Of a stretch of DNA of 64,000 nt, positions 1-10,736 are shown in pieces. The notes beneath the pieces were generated by a model. The model had not been told where the DNA came from. It ran no database searches and worked only from the letters and a program-made list of their open reading frames with translations. The stretch covers positions 10,850,001 to 10,914,000 of the forward strand of contig CM053813.1 in NCBI GenBank assembly GCA_028671895.1. Direction: 5' to 3'. Source of the stretch: Oenanthe sinensis (Eukaryota > Streptophyta > Magnoliopsida > Apiales > Apiaceae). Within the stretch, counting starts at the first letter, position 1, and the number at the start of each line of letters is the position of its first letter. A program made the translations under genes and the position numbers.

Positions 1-2000
1 GTATAGAGTGTTCAACAGAGTTGTTAGAGTTGAAGTAGTTTCCTTGCCCAGAAGATCAGAGCATCACATTCACTAGTTGCTTTAATTTCCGCCTTTGCTG
101 TAACTGTGTATTGAGTGCTTCTTCTTATTTCAATCAAGAAATCAACTTATTCCATGAAATTGAAAGCTTCTAAGAATTACTTCCATGTCTTTCTTACAGC
201 CTGCATTATCTATATCTATATAGCCAATTAGGTTAAACCTAGTATCTTTAGGGTACCTGATTCTAAGAATTGGTAATCCCTTAAGATATCCAACAATTCA
301 TATCTTAGCTATAATATAAGATTTTCTAGTATCCACTTGGAAACTTGTACATAGGCATATCGAGAATAAAATATATGGTCTTTATGCACTTGAATAAGTA
401 ATGAGCTGATCATACCTCTATAGCTTCTCACTTCAATTTATATACCTGATTTGCCCTGATCAAGCTTAGTGATCTATTGGCAAAAAGTCTTGGCAGGTTT
501 AGAATCTTCTAAATTGTGCATTTTCAAAAGATCTTTGACTTACTTTAATTACCATCATTCTTTTGAACTACTTATAATTCAAAAAAGAATTGCAACTCTT
601 CCAACATGCCCATCTTGTACCTATTCCGTATTTACTTAGCAAAATATCTCTTGCACAAGTTTTGTTAGTAGACCCACATATAATCTAATCATGGTATTCT
701 AACACTAATATTACAATATGTGTGTGCCTTGTATTCTAGCGAGATATATGTATTACGACTCTAATATAAAATCATTTTCAAGTAATATACAAGTTAGAAT
801 GTCGTACCATGTCCTTGACAATTTTCTTGAATCCCTAACTCCATTCATAGAGAGCTTGTTAAGAGAATGATATATAAATTCTAATGATCTGCAACTCCAA
901 AGTCCAGGAAATGTTGTACATCAACTTCAACTTCTAACTCACCATTCAGGAGTGCACTTGTTTACATTCATCTGATAGATATTCATGCTTGAATGCTCAA
1001 CATGTGCTAGGAATATCCTACTGTTAGGTCATCAACTTGTTCATCCCTAATATGATCATGTCTCGTCACTGGTGCTTACTTTTTGATCTTGAAAGTCCCG
1101 AAGATTTTGTTTCCATCATCGTCAGTACCTTCTACTTTATAGTAACATGAAGCAACAATTTTGGCTTTGTTCCTCATAACAACGCCAATAATCATCCAGT
1201 TTCTGAAAACCCTTATTGTACCAATTACATCATTGTCTTGTGGTCTGGGTTCCAACTTGAGATCACCTTGCATTACAATCACTCAATCCGTATCAATCAG
1301 TGCATCTTCACTCTTCTTTGGGCTACCAACTGTTAACAATTGATCTTTCCCGAAAAATAACTATTTACTTTGCATAGCACTTCTAGCCTTTATTCCAAAA
1401 TTTGGATCACTAAAAACTAGACTCCGGGATTGACTTTGACTTCAAACCTCTTGTCTTGGCAGATATGTTCTTGATGTATTCCTCTGATCTTCATTGTATT
1501 GAGTACGACTAGTAGATCCTTCTTTTATTTGCTCCCCTTGAGTTGCTTCTAGGATGTGTTGAAGATCCTTCACCTTATTAAGTAGATTCTGTTAAAGTTC
1601 ACAAGTTGTGTAGATTCACTACCATTTCCAGTAATAGGATCTGAATCATCATCATTATCATTGATTCCTTCTGCAACCACAGTACCTGAATTTGACTCTG
1701 ACGGGATGTCAAACTTCTAAGATTCAGAATAGTCTTTCATTTGAATGCTTGGGAACTTGGTGTAGTAGGACGATACATTCAAACTTTCAATAACCTTCTG
1801 GTTTTACATCATATATGCCTTGAAAGCTTTCGACTTCAATGAGTAGTGAGAAAAATTGTTCCATGAACCTTAGCTTTAAATTGCCAAGATACTCATATAA
1901 GTCTTCAATAAATACCAATTTCCTCCAAACACACGAAAGAGCCTCAATGTTTGCTTCTGGTTGGCCATTAACTCATATGATGTCTTTTCTCAATCTTTGT
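1..2000 (-). pseudogene. Degraded copia pol remnant (integrase C-part to RNase H)
   Basis: This is an old, heavily mutated pol of a SIRE-like copia element read on the minus strand. Around 1076-1282 a short frame keeps the start of the reverse transcriptase (residues like WKLVPRPKD and RNKARLVAKGY in the better copy near 12.1 kb appear here as LEPRPQDND and RNKAKIVASCY). Around 20-140 the RNase H stretch before the active-site Glu is still readable (KLISW, then a TAEAEY-like stretch). Bases 390-470 match the RT segment at 11370-11450. Bases 1940-2000 weakly match the end of the integrase region. The order of parts confirms minus orientation. No frame is open for long. The right boundary with the plus-strand element T is approximate, and the left end lies outside the window. 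Confidence 0.75.
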
Positions 2001-2150
2001 TGATTAAAGCAACATGTTGTGTTAATTGCTTCAACTTCAAAGTTTGAATTACCTTTTTTCCCTAGTGAAAGATAACTTGCAGACATTTTTACCAAACCAT
2101 TAGATGAATCTACTTTCAATAGATTGGTCTGTGATTTAGGTATGTTTAAT
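2001..2150 (+). pseudogene. Element T: 3' end of pol (RNase H C-terminus)
   Basis: Bases 2076-2150 read, on the plus strand, as the usual C-terminus of SIRE-like pol: an ADIFTKPLDEST motif, then about 15 residues and a stop near 2148. The same segment lies on the minus strand at 41169-41260 in Y and at 50263-50360 in X. One in-frame stop lies just upstream (about 2073). Homology fades above about 2005, where T meets an unrelated minus-strand pol remnant. T is therefore truncated on its left side. Confidence 0.8.
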
Positions 2151-2743
2151 AATATTTAATCCTTTAAATGTCTGAAAAGTTATGTTTTTATATTAATTTT
2201 AGTCATTGACTATGTTAATCTATTGATTCTTCCTTAATCAATTGATAAACATTTTACCCATCAATGGATAATAGTAGCCATCGATAGATAAATATATCAA
2301 TTGATGATATATTTATTTATCGACGGATAATAGTACTTGTCGATGGATAAGTTAATTATCAATCGATGACCTGGAATTTAAAGGGGTCCATGTCATCAAT
2401 CGATCTGTACAAAATCTAGTCGTTGATTACTTATTTTATCAATTGATTAATACATACATTCATGTATGTATTACAGTCGATTATTAAAAATAGTAATTTT
2501 TGCTCTTCATTTTTCTTCCAACGGTCGATTAAGTTCTATTTTGACTAAGAAATTGATTGGAAACTCATAAAATATAAATAGTGAGATTAATACATCTTTT
2601 AACTCTTACTTGCAATTTTACTAACGATCTCTCTGTCTCTTTCTCTCTCAATCTACGAACTCAATCCCTATTTTTTTTCTCTCTGTACTCAAACCTTCTA
2701 ATAATTTTAAGTCTTTTGCTCTACTAAACTTACAATCTAACGA
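2150..2743 (+). repeat. T pol-env spacer with ATCAATTGAT-like words
   Basis: Non-coding spacer between the pol end and the env-like start of T. From about 2215 to 2530 it carries many copies of a 10-base word of the form ATC(A/G)ATTGAT or ATCGATGGAT, in both orientations and at irregular spacing. It ends with a CT-rich stretch (about 2625-2700) just before the env-like ATG at 2744. The matching spacer of Y (40537-41168) carries the same words. A role as an internal promoter or splice acceptor for env-like expression is possible but only inferred from position. Confidence 0.75.
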
Positions 2744-3560
2744 ATGGCTTCTTCATCCAAGAAAGTCTCGCAAGCCGTTTTCATCTATGAGCTTAACAAT
2801 TTTGTGGCCTGCACTGTGGTTGAGGAGACTCCAACAAAATTTCACCATTTAGTAAAATTCCTGGAAAGCTGTAAAGTGAAAAAGGCATTGAAGGAAGCAC
2901 CAACAATAATCTGCAATCTGGTGGAAGAGTTTTGGTCCTCGACAGAAGTTGCTGATGACTTTTCAAGTATCAAATTCAATTGCAAGGGACAAGAGTACAC
3001 TCTTACTACTTTAATCTTAAATGAATGTTTAGATTTGCCTGTTAATAATGATGATACTGTGCCTAGTGAGTCAAATATTAGAAACATGCTTAGGGCTATC
3101 AATTATACAAATTCTGACATCAATTTAGGACAAGTAGTTAGAAAGCATCTTAGGAGAGAATGGTCTTATTTCTTTGATGCAATTATAAAATGTTTTAGTG
3201 GTAAAATCAGTAATTTTGATGCCATAACTTCTAACATGCAACAAATAGCATATAGTGTTCTGTTTGATGAATATCATAATTTATCTTCTATATTGCTATC
3301 AGAGATTATTGTAAGTTAGGTAAGAAGCATGATAGGTCTAATCACATATATTATGCTAGATTTATCATGATTTTTATTAACCACTTTGTCAAAGAAATTG
3401 AGATTTGCAGGGAAACTAAAACCCTTGAGTATTGGACTCAAAACAAAAGGGTCTTCAAAGACTTGGTAAGAATCAATCTTCACAGTAATGTGGAATTGAT
3501 TTATCACCCTTTTGTTCATGTATTTATCTCTACCTTAACTACTTCCAATCCCCAATCTTA
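2744..3560 (+). pseudogene. Element T: N-terminal part of env-like gene
   Basis: The first 191 codons from ATG 2744 are open. The sequence then continues with a stop at 3317-3319 and a frame change through about 3560. The conserved block REWSYFFDAIIKCFSGK (about residues 144-160), followed by FDAIT and a QQIAYSVLF stretch, is shared with the V copy (9620-10285) and in weaker form with Y and X. From memory this is the region databases label as a putative plant transposon protein domain. In SIRE/Maximus elements an extra frame after pol is called env-like. No signal peptide or membrane segment is evident here. The homology stops near 3560, where minus-strand gag sequence begins. W (18662-20806) is likely the distal part of the same kind of gene. 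Confidence 0.75.
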
Positions 3561-4452
3561 TTTGCTTTCTGTGGCTATGGAATTGGTAAACATAGCCATC
3601 ATTTGACTTAGATCAATCTCTTCATCAGAATCAGAGTCTGTGTCAGTAGACTCTGAATCCACAACAGTTTTACCCTTCTTTCTTGAATCCTTGATTCTTG
3701 TTTCACTGGGTTGTTCCTGTTGTTCTTTTTCAGACTCCATTAAGAGTGCTATAGATTTTGTCTTCACATATTTCTTATTCTTCCTCTGTTGCATCTCTAA
3801 ATCATATGTCTTGAGCCTGCCATACAATTCTTCTAGAGTTATTTCATCCAAATCTCTAGCTTCCCTTATGGCTGTAGTCTTATTGTCCCACTCTTCAGGA
3901 AGTGCTCTCAGAAACTTGGTGTTTGTATCTTTAGAATCATAAACCTTACCAAGCATAGCCATCTCATTCAAGAGTTTTGTAAACCTATCATACACCTCAG
4001 TGATAGATTCTCCAGATTTTGCTTCAAAATACTCATACTCTTGAATTAGCAAATACCTAGCATTCTTCTTGACATCTTTAGTCCCTTGACAGTGCACTTC
4101 AAGTTTTGTTCACATCTCCTTAGCAGTTTGACATGATATAACACAGTTTGTAAGAACAGAATCCAAACTGTTGAAGAGTATGTTTTTTTACCTTTACCTC
4201 CTTAAGGACATTCTCCTTGTCCTCTTTTGTCCATTCAGCCTTTAGTTTCTCAATGAAGTGTTCTTCAGTTACTTTGCCTTCTTCATTGATTTGAGGCACA
4301 AGCTTTAAGGGCACATAGGGTCCTTCATGAATTCTTTCAAGATAGTCAGGGTCTGTTGCTTCCAGATGGTGCAGCATCTTAACCTTCTAGTGGGTGAACT
4401 CGTTTCTCTTAAGCATAGGAATCTTGGAATTGCCATCTTTGTTTCCAAACAT
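3558..4452 (-). pseudogene. SIRE-like gag downstream of the V LTR (truncated)
   Basis: Gag (capsid) gene starting at ATG 4452-4450, 24 bases inside the primer-binding site. The N-terminal HHLEATDPDYLERI stretch and the later block with YFEAKSGESITEVYDRF, FLRALPEEWD and LDEITLEELYGRLKTYDLE are typical of the copia gag domain (UBN2/Retrotran_gag_2 type). The gene is broken. There is an in-frame TAG near 4388, a frame change at a run of seven T (plus strand, about 4181-4187) and another in-frame stop near 4107. The C-terminal part carries the DSESTDTDSDSDEE stretch, which is encoded partly by the V decamer. It ends abruptly near 3558 at the T junction, so the zinc knuckle and pol are missing. 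Confidence 0.85.
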
Positions 4453-4475
4453 CTTTGATCGATTTTAAACGTTAG

Positions 4476-4487
4476 GCTCTGATACCA
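4476..4487 (-). other. Primer-binding site, initiator-Met tRNA
   Basis: On the minus strand this reads TGGTATCAGAGC, complementary to the 3' end of plant initiator-Met tRNA. It lies 2 bases inside the LTR edge at 4490 and just before the gag start at 4452. Confidence 0.92.
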
Positions 4488-4489
4488 AT

Positions 4490-5247
4490 TGTTTTCCCAG
4501 TTGCACAAGTAGAAGGGGGGGTTGAATACTTGTGTGTCTTTTCTACCTGATTTAAAACCAACTCGATATGAATTGAGAACAAAGATCAAACACAAAGATA
4601 TGAATAAGTACTGTTTGTATTATTGATTTGTAAATACAAAACTCTCCTAGGGTGTACACAAACAGTAGTAGCTTCTCTGTGTTTATCACAGCAACTCTCT
4701 CTATCTCTATGCTCTCACAAAAATATCACTCAGACAAATTATGCTTCGACTTCCACACCTCTACAATTAGGTTACATAGAGTTTATATAGAGAGCTACCT
4801 ATCAACTAATAACAGAAAGATAAATTACAATAGGAATATAATTCCTAATTATTAGTTGACAGTTTCCTTCTAGAATTCTCTTTCTTTCCCATAGCATATC
4901 TGCAATATATTTATCTTGATCTTCGAAGACTTTCCATTCTTGTGATCTTCTTCCAAATTTAACTTTAACTGTATAGACTCTGAACCCTTCAGACTCTGAT
5001 CATATATAGACTCTGATAGATCATAGACTCTGATAGTCTATAGACTCTGATCACCTTCCAAGCTCTGATCTTCATGTAGACTCTGGTTTCACTTTCTATA
5101 GAAATTCTTCTAAGTACAAGTAATATGAATGTTGACTATCTAGACTCTGATTATGCATTTCAGAGACTAGAAAGACTTGTTATAAATAAACTAAGCTAGA
5201 CCCTGTTCTAGCATTTTGTACATCATCAAATGAATATATTCCTTGCA
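4490..5247 (-). repeat. V-family LTR flanked by internal sequence on both sides
   Basis: LTR of 758 bases in minus orientation, beginning TGCAAGG and ending GGAAAACA on the minus strand (TG...CA ends). The lower side has a primer-binding site and gag. The upper side has a polypurine tract and the env-like gene. It is therefore at once the 3' LTR of V and the 5' LTR of a second unit. Bases 4973-5165 contain about eight copies of TAGACTCTGA or close variants. This LTR is much shorter than those of the other families in the window. Confidence 0.88.
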
Positions 5248-5265
5248 ATCTCCCCCTATTTATGC
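5248..5265 (-). other. V polypurine tract
   Basis: Minus strand reads AAATAGGGGGAGAT directly before the LTR, the usual plus-strand primer of copia reverse transcription. Bases 5266-5372 hold only the 3' untranslated stretch after the env-like gene. Confidence 0.85.
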
Positions 5266-5372
5266 TTTATAAAATGTAAGCATAAATCCAGGTTTGATAA
5301 TGTCAAAACTAAAGAATAAAACTATCAATCTAGAACAGTATAAAAGAATTTTAAAGGGAAAAAAATTACTTC

Positions 5373-8300
5373 TCATTTAATCTTCTCAAAGGCTGGATTG
5401 TTCTTCAAAAATGAATTCAACATATTTTCCTCCACAATTGGAAGAGTTTCACCAACAAATTTCTTCAACTTCTTTATTTCTTCACTTGAGCATTTTATTT
5501 GACAGTAAGCTACTCTCAGATCATTTGCACTGCTTTCTTGATCTTTTAAGTCTTTCAACATTAGAACACTAACTTTCCCACTCATAGGTTGAAACCCAAA
5601 GTAATGACCCACACCTTCTTGAAATTTAATCTATTTTTCTTCCAATGGCATGACTTGATCATTTCCCTCAGTATCAACATATTTTAAAGAAAATTTGCCC
5701 ATTTGTCGATTTGCCTGTCTGTGCAAAGTCAGCTTTCTGTCAATCTCTTTGAACCATTTGTGAGTGATGGCCTCTTTACTCTTATTTACTTCATATGCAA
5801 TCTGTAAGAGAAATCTAATGTACTGTAATTCCTCAGCCTGTTTGAAAAAGATAAAATTTGATTGGCTAATCCATCTTACACTTCCTCCTTCTAAGAAAGA
5901 TATCGGCATCTCATTCTTCACCTTTTCTGTGCCTCCCTATCCTTGTATCTTTCTTTCAAAAACATTATAAACAATTTGAGCAGACACCACTTTGTTTAGA
6001 TGCTTCTGTGTGATCTTCTCAAACTGCCTATCTGTCAAGGATTGAGGATCCCTGGTTAGAGTGGATGTTCTGTCAATGTCAGATTCTTCAAAACCTCCAA
6101 GACCTGTCTTCTTTTTAGCTCTAAGTTGCAGATTGTTCTGACTGCACTTCCAGTATGAAGGTTCTTGAGTTTGATCAGAGTCTGACTTCTTTCTTTGCTT
6201 ATCAGAGTCTGACTTAGACTATGATTTCCCATGTCTAGTCCCTGACTGATGTGTTTGAGTTTTTGCTACTCCAGATTACTTTTGGTGCACATCATCAAGA
6301 CCCCTAGGACCATGAGAACTATCACCAGGTTCATCATCATCACCATCTCTCCTCCTTTTAACTCCGTTTGATTTATCTTTGCAACCATCATCCTTATTTC
6401 TCCTGGAGGATTCACCTTTCTTCTCCCCCTTTTTGACATCATCATTACTGGTGACAGCCAAAAGAATCTGTTCAAGAACTGTGGAGATATTGGCCTGTAC
6501 TGCAATGACCAAATCAACCTTGGAGGTCAAATCAGAGACTGTAGTTTGGAGATTGGCTTGAGTGGTAGTGATAGAAGCAATAACATCCTTGAAAGCAACC
6601 TCTTTGGATAATTGAAGGGAGTGAATTCTGTCAAATCTGGTACTGAGCAGAGAAGTAGCATTATCAACACCAGTGAGTTTGGTTTGAATATGAGAAATAT
6701 CTTTGACCACAGTAGCGAATTGTTTAGCAACATTCTCTGTCTCAACTTTAACATCTTCATCCAGAGCTTGATCCTCTTCACCAGGGTAGTGACCATGTTC
6801 CTGGAGATAAGATTTTTTCTGAAAAGCTTTCAGTCTCTCAGACTGATGAATAGCCAGAACACATGAAAAAGAATCCTTATCAGTGAAGCCTCTTTTCTGG
6901 GTAGACTCCCAAGACTGAGGAAACACCTGATTAAAATACACAAAAGAAGGGTGAACTTCATCATCATCTTCAGAAGTGCACTCCTCAGCAACAGGCTCAA
7001 GCTTTGTGATTGGAGGTGTAGACTCTGGTGGTGGTGTAGACTCTGAAACTGCAAACGGGACTATAGACCCTGACTCCTCCTGAGAGTGATCAGACACTGT
7101 AGACTCTGGAAGTCTAGCCCTTATAGGCATGATCAAAAGTGGTTCTTCTGACTTCAATTTTGCAGCCTCAGGTAAAATGACAGGGTGATCCACCAAAGCC
7201 TCCATGACTCTATCTGCTCTCCTTGCTAGAGAATCCACCAGATGAAGTTATGGTCTCTGTGTAAATGAATTTTGAGCAGCAAGAGCCTCTTCCTTTTTGC
7301 CAATCTGCACAATCAATAAAAGTGACATTTCATCCATCCCCTGCTCCAACTCATTGGACCAACTCTTTGTAAAATCTTGATCCCAATAAGTAAAGCTAGG
7401 TTCAGGATACCCTAATCTCTCATTCTCACAGTGGGGTAGGGCACCCACTCTCTCAATCTCACTCAGGCTCTCTATAGCCTTTTCTACCTCTCCTTTTGCC
7501 TGGACCAGTGCCATCCTCTCAAATATTTTTTCACTCATGTGGAAAGGTGCACTCATGAATCCTACAGAAGAGGGGTTGAGAGATAAAGAATGTGCTTCAA
7601 TACCTGAACCACCTTGATGGAGGGGAACCCCTTCAAAAGTCTTAAGGCTAGGGGTTTCCACCAAGGGGTGAGAAGCAACAGATTCTGAACCCTTACAAGC
7701 ATCTTCTTTCTTTTCAGAGTCTGTTGGCTCCAGTATTCCAGTCTCAGGGTCTACTCTAGACTCTGACTACTTCAGTATGACTTCATTAGAAGCCAGAGTC
7801 TGAGTGTTACCATCTTTGACTGTTTGTGCATGAGACTCCCCCTCAAGGTGGATAGACTCTGATAGAATAGATTGGAAATTTTTTTTATGAGCATCCATCA
7901 GAGTCTGTCCTCCCATATCACTGGGGTTCTCATCATCTCTTTTATGAGTTGTCAATGAGGGCCTTACAGCATACTCCCCTGCCTCACTATCACCCACCCT
8001 CTGACTAGGTGGTTCTTGTGTGGGTGAGGCAGACTGAGCATCTTTATCACTAGTAACCACTGGTGCACTAGTCCCATCCTCTAACTGCCTGGCATCACCT
8101 GCTACCTCCTGTGGTTCTACCAAAGTTAATGCATTCAAGTGTCCATTGAGAAAGATCCTGGCATGGAGTGCATTGATGGCCATGGCAAAATTCATGTGAA
8201 AGGAATCCTGCAGTTCCCTTGCAAGCTTCTGATAAGATGAGCCCTTGAGTTGATCCAATCTACTTTCATAGGTTGGATAGATGTATTTGTTGGCCACCTT

Positions 8301-10285
8301 TCCTACATTTTGGACAAGAAAATCAACCACCTTCCTTGAAAGAGGCTGAATAGTAGAAATCCAATCAATAGCTGTCCTGTAGGTAATCCCTTGATCCCAA
8401 ATTGCTTCATAGTCAAAAACTGGTTGCTCAATCTCAGTCTCCAACTCAGCAACAGACTCTGATTCTCTCCTTTTATACATCCTAAGCTTTTTAGGCTTCT
8501 TTGTGATTTGCTTTTCAGAGTCTAGCACACCTAGTGCTTTGAGAACTTCAGTTGTCCTGCCTTCTATGAGCCCAGCTCCTTTTTCTTGAAATGAAGAGTT
8601 GAATAGGTAGCTGTATAGAGATTTGACCACATCCTGTGCAGACATTTGTAGCTCCTGTTCCATTCTCTTCCTTAGGGCTTCATAGGTTGAAAGAAAATCC
8701 AACACTTGAGATTTAGTCTGATGTTGCTCTGGATCTTCAACTGATTCCACCAAAGGATATAAGAATAGCAGTGCCTCATCACTTGGAGTAATGATTTCAT
8801 CAATTAGACTTGAGGCTGCATTCAATGGCATTCCTTGCCAAAATGTCTCATGATCAGAGTCTAAAGGCAGTTTAGACTCTGACTCAACATTAGACTCTAG
8901 TTCAGGTAATTTCTTGCTTTCAGAGTCTGGCCCTGCAGGAGCCTTGGGAGCATCTGTTTCCTACAAAACAGGGTTAGTAATAATAATAGGCTTGTCTGTG
9001 TGTGCAGAATAAGCCTTCATTAACCTTCTGTACTTCTGAGCAAAAGATTTTTCAGGAGATTCAATTTGAGAATCCTGATGTGCATTCCTAGGTTTTTCAG
9101 AGTCTGTAGCCTTTTCAGAGACTGCAGACTTGGCTTGAAGGTTAGAATCAAGTGTCTCATGACCTTCTTTTAGCAAAGAAAGACCTTCAAAAACTTGTTT
9201 ATCTAAAGGATTGAGCTCCTCATCACTGTGCTCATCTATAAGCCTAGTGTGAACCAATTTTCTTCTATTTATAACTGGTGCCTGTTGAGAGACACTAGAG
9301 GTTGGTTTCTTTTTGGATTTTGGTTTTGAAGATTGTGTAATTGAAGGGGATTGGGTGACTTGGGTAGGTGCAGGGGGACTCTCCATTACTTGTTCATGCA
9401 CCATTTCACCATCAAAAAATGAAGCATTGTAGAGAGAAGGTTTGTAGGTTGAGAGTTTTACCTGCATTACCTGTGTATAAGTCATTGAAGGTAGACTCTT
9501 CTTCTTGTCATCAATTCTCTTGATGTCAAAGAATATCCTTCTTTGTTGTTTGTATGCCTGCACACAACAATCATCTGCCAACTTCGTTGACATGTCAGGA
9601 ATGAAGTCGTTAAGGAGAATCATAAGAAATCTATGATAGTAGACTTTCTTCCTCCCCTCATGCTATTTAATTTTGCTCCCATTTGAGTGAGCAACATATC
9701 ACAAATGTTGATTACTCTATCAAATAGGAGACTTTGACCAATTTGATAAGTAATAGCAGTAATAGCATCAAAACCACTACATTTACCAGTGAAACACTTA
9801 GCAATTTGATCAAAGAAAAATGACCATTCTTTTCTTAAGTAAGGCCTAGTTATCTTGCTCATGTTATCTAAGCTAGCAGAATAACCTATTGCTTTAAACA
9901 TGCTTTTAATGTCATCATCAGATACAGTTTCATCAAAAGGTGTTTTCACAGGCAATTTAAAAACTGAATTAAGCCCATCAGCAGTAATATCAAAAGTAGT
10001 GGAGCCAAAGGTGAACATTATTTTACCTGGTTGATCCTGAGAAGGATCAACTACCTGTGCAGAACTCCATGCTTTGGATACAACATCCATATGAATCACT
10101 GGGGATGCCTTCAGAATGTAACCGTGCTCAGATTTCTCCATGAAGTCCATTATTGGGAAGTAGTCAGCATCTACTCTTTTCTTGCCGCCAAAAGCAGCAA
10201 CCTGATTTGTGGTCATGAAATTAAAATCCCCAAAAGTAAATGCAATCGCTTTGGGTCCTCTCATGACAGTAGAAATTGCAGCCAT
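5373..10285 (-). pseudogene. Element V: long env-like gene, one frameshift and several stops
   Basis: From ATG 10285 a 221-codon frame carries the conserved block KEWSFFFDQIAKCFTGKCSG (about residues 151-170). Near 9640 the homologous reading moves to another frame. It then stays in that single frame down to 5373, interrupted only by in-frame stops (at 8961, 7767, 7248 and 6276, and a few more between 6270 and 5613). The ancestral frame was thus about 1600 codons, far longer than the roughly 650 codons I recall for the SIRE1 env-like frame. The protein is hydrophilic, rich in S, E, D, P and T, with helical and probably coiled-coil stretches near 6700-6500 and 5900-5400. No clear membrane anchor is visible. 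The V decamer is scattered through it and encodes DSES-like residues. Function unknown. Confidence 0.8.
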
Positions 10286-10736
10286 TGAAGATGTCGAGTT
10301 GAAAGTGATGAAAAAGATTTAGAAAATTAGCTAGGGTTCGTAAAAAGCTCTGTGAATAATTCCGCCTTAGAAAAAATAGCAATAAACAAGTGAGTAAAAT
10401 GTATGAAAAATTCTATTTTGTTCAAGTTGCATATAATACGCACGAGTCTACAGTCTATCTCCAGTCAAAAACAACTGTTACCGCCTATTTCAAGTCATTT
10501 AAACAGTTTAGACACAATCAGAGTCTACAGGCGCGAACTTGAACCGTTTCGGAGTCTAGACGATAATTATTTTTCAGAGTCTACAGACTAATCAGAGTCT
10601 ACAGACTCGCCAGAGTCTAAAAACTAGACTCTGTCAAGATAAAGTACCTCAAGAATTTTGCATTAACAAATTATAGTTTGACAAATCAGGAGTTATAATT
10701 AAAGTATATACCTTGCTTCTTGTAATTTGTAATCAC
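10286..10736 (-). repeat. V pol-env spacer with TAGACTCTGA / TCAGAGTCTA words
   Basis: Non-coding stretch between the stop of pol and the env-like start. Between about 10440 and 10635 the 10-base word TCAGAGTCTA and its complement or close variants occur about nine times at irregular spacing. The same word is found in the V LTR and in V coding linkers. Confidence 0.8.

Noticed and set aside
5373..10285. True viral envelope protein
   Set aside because: No signal peptide, fusion peptide or membrane anchor could be seen. The name env-like rests only on position after pol.
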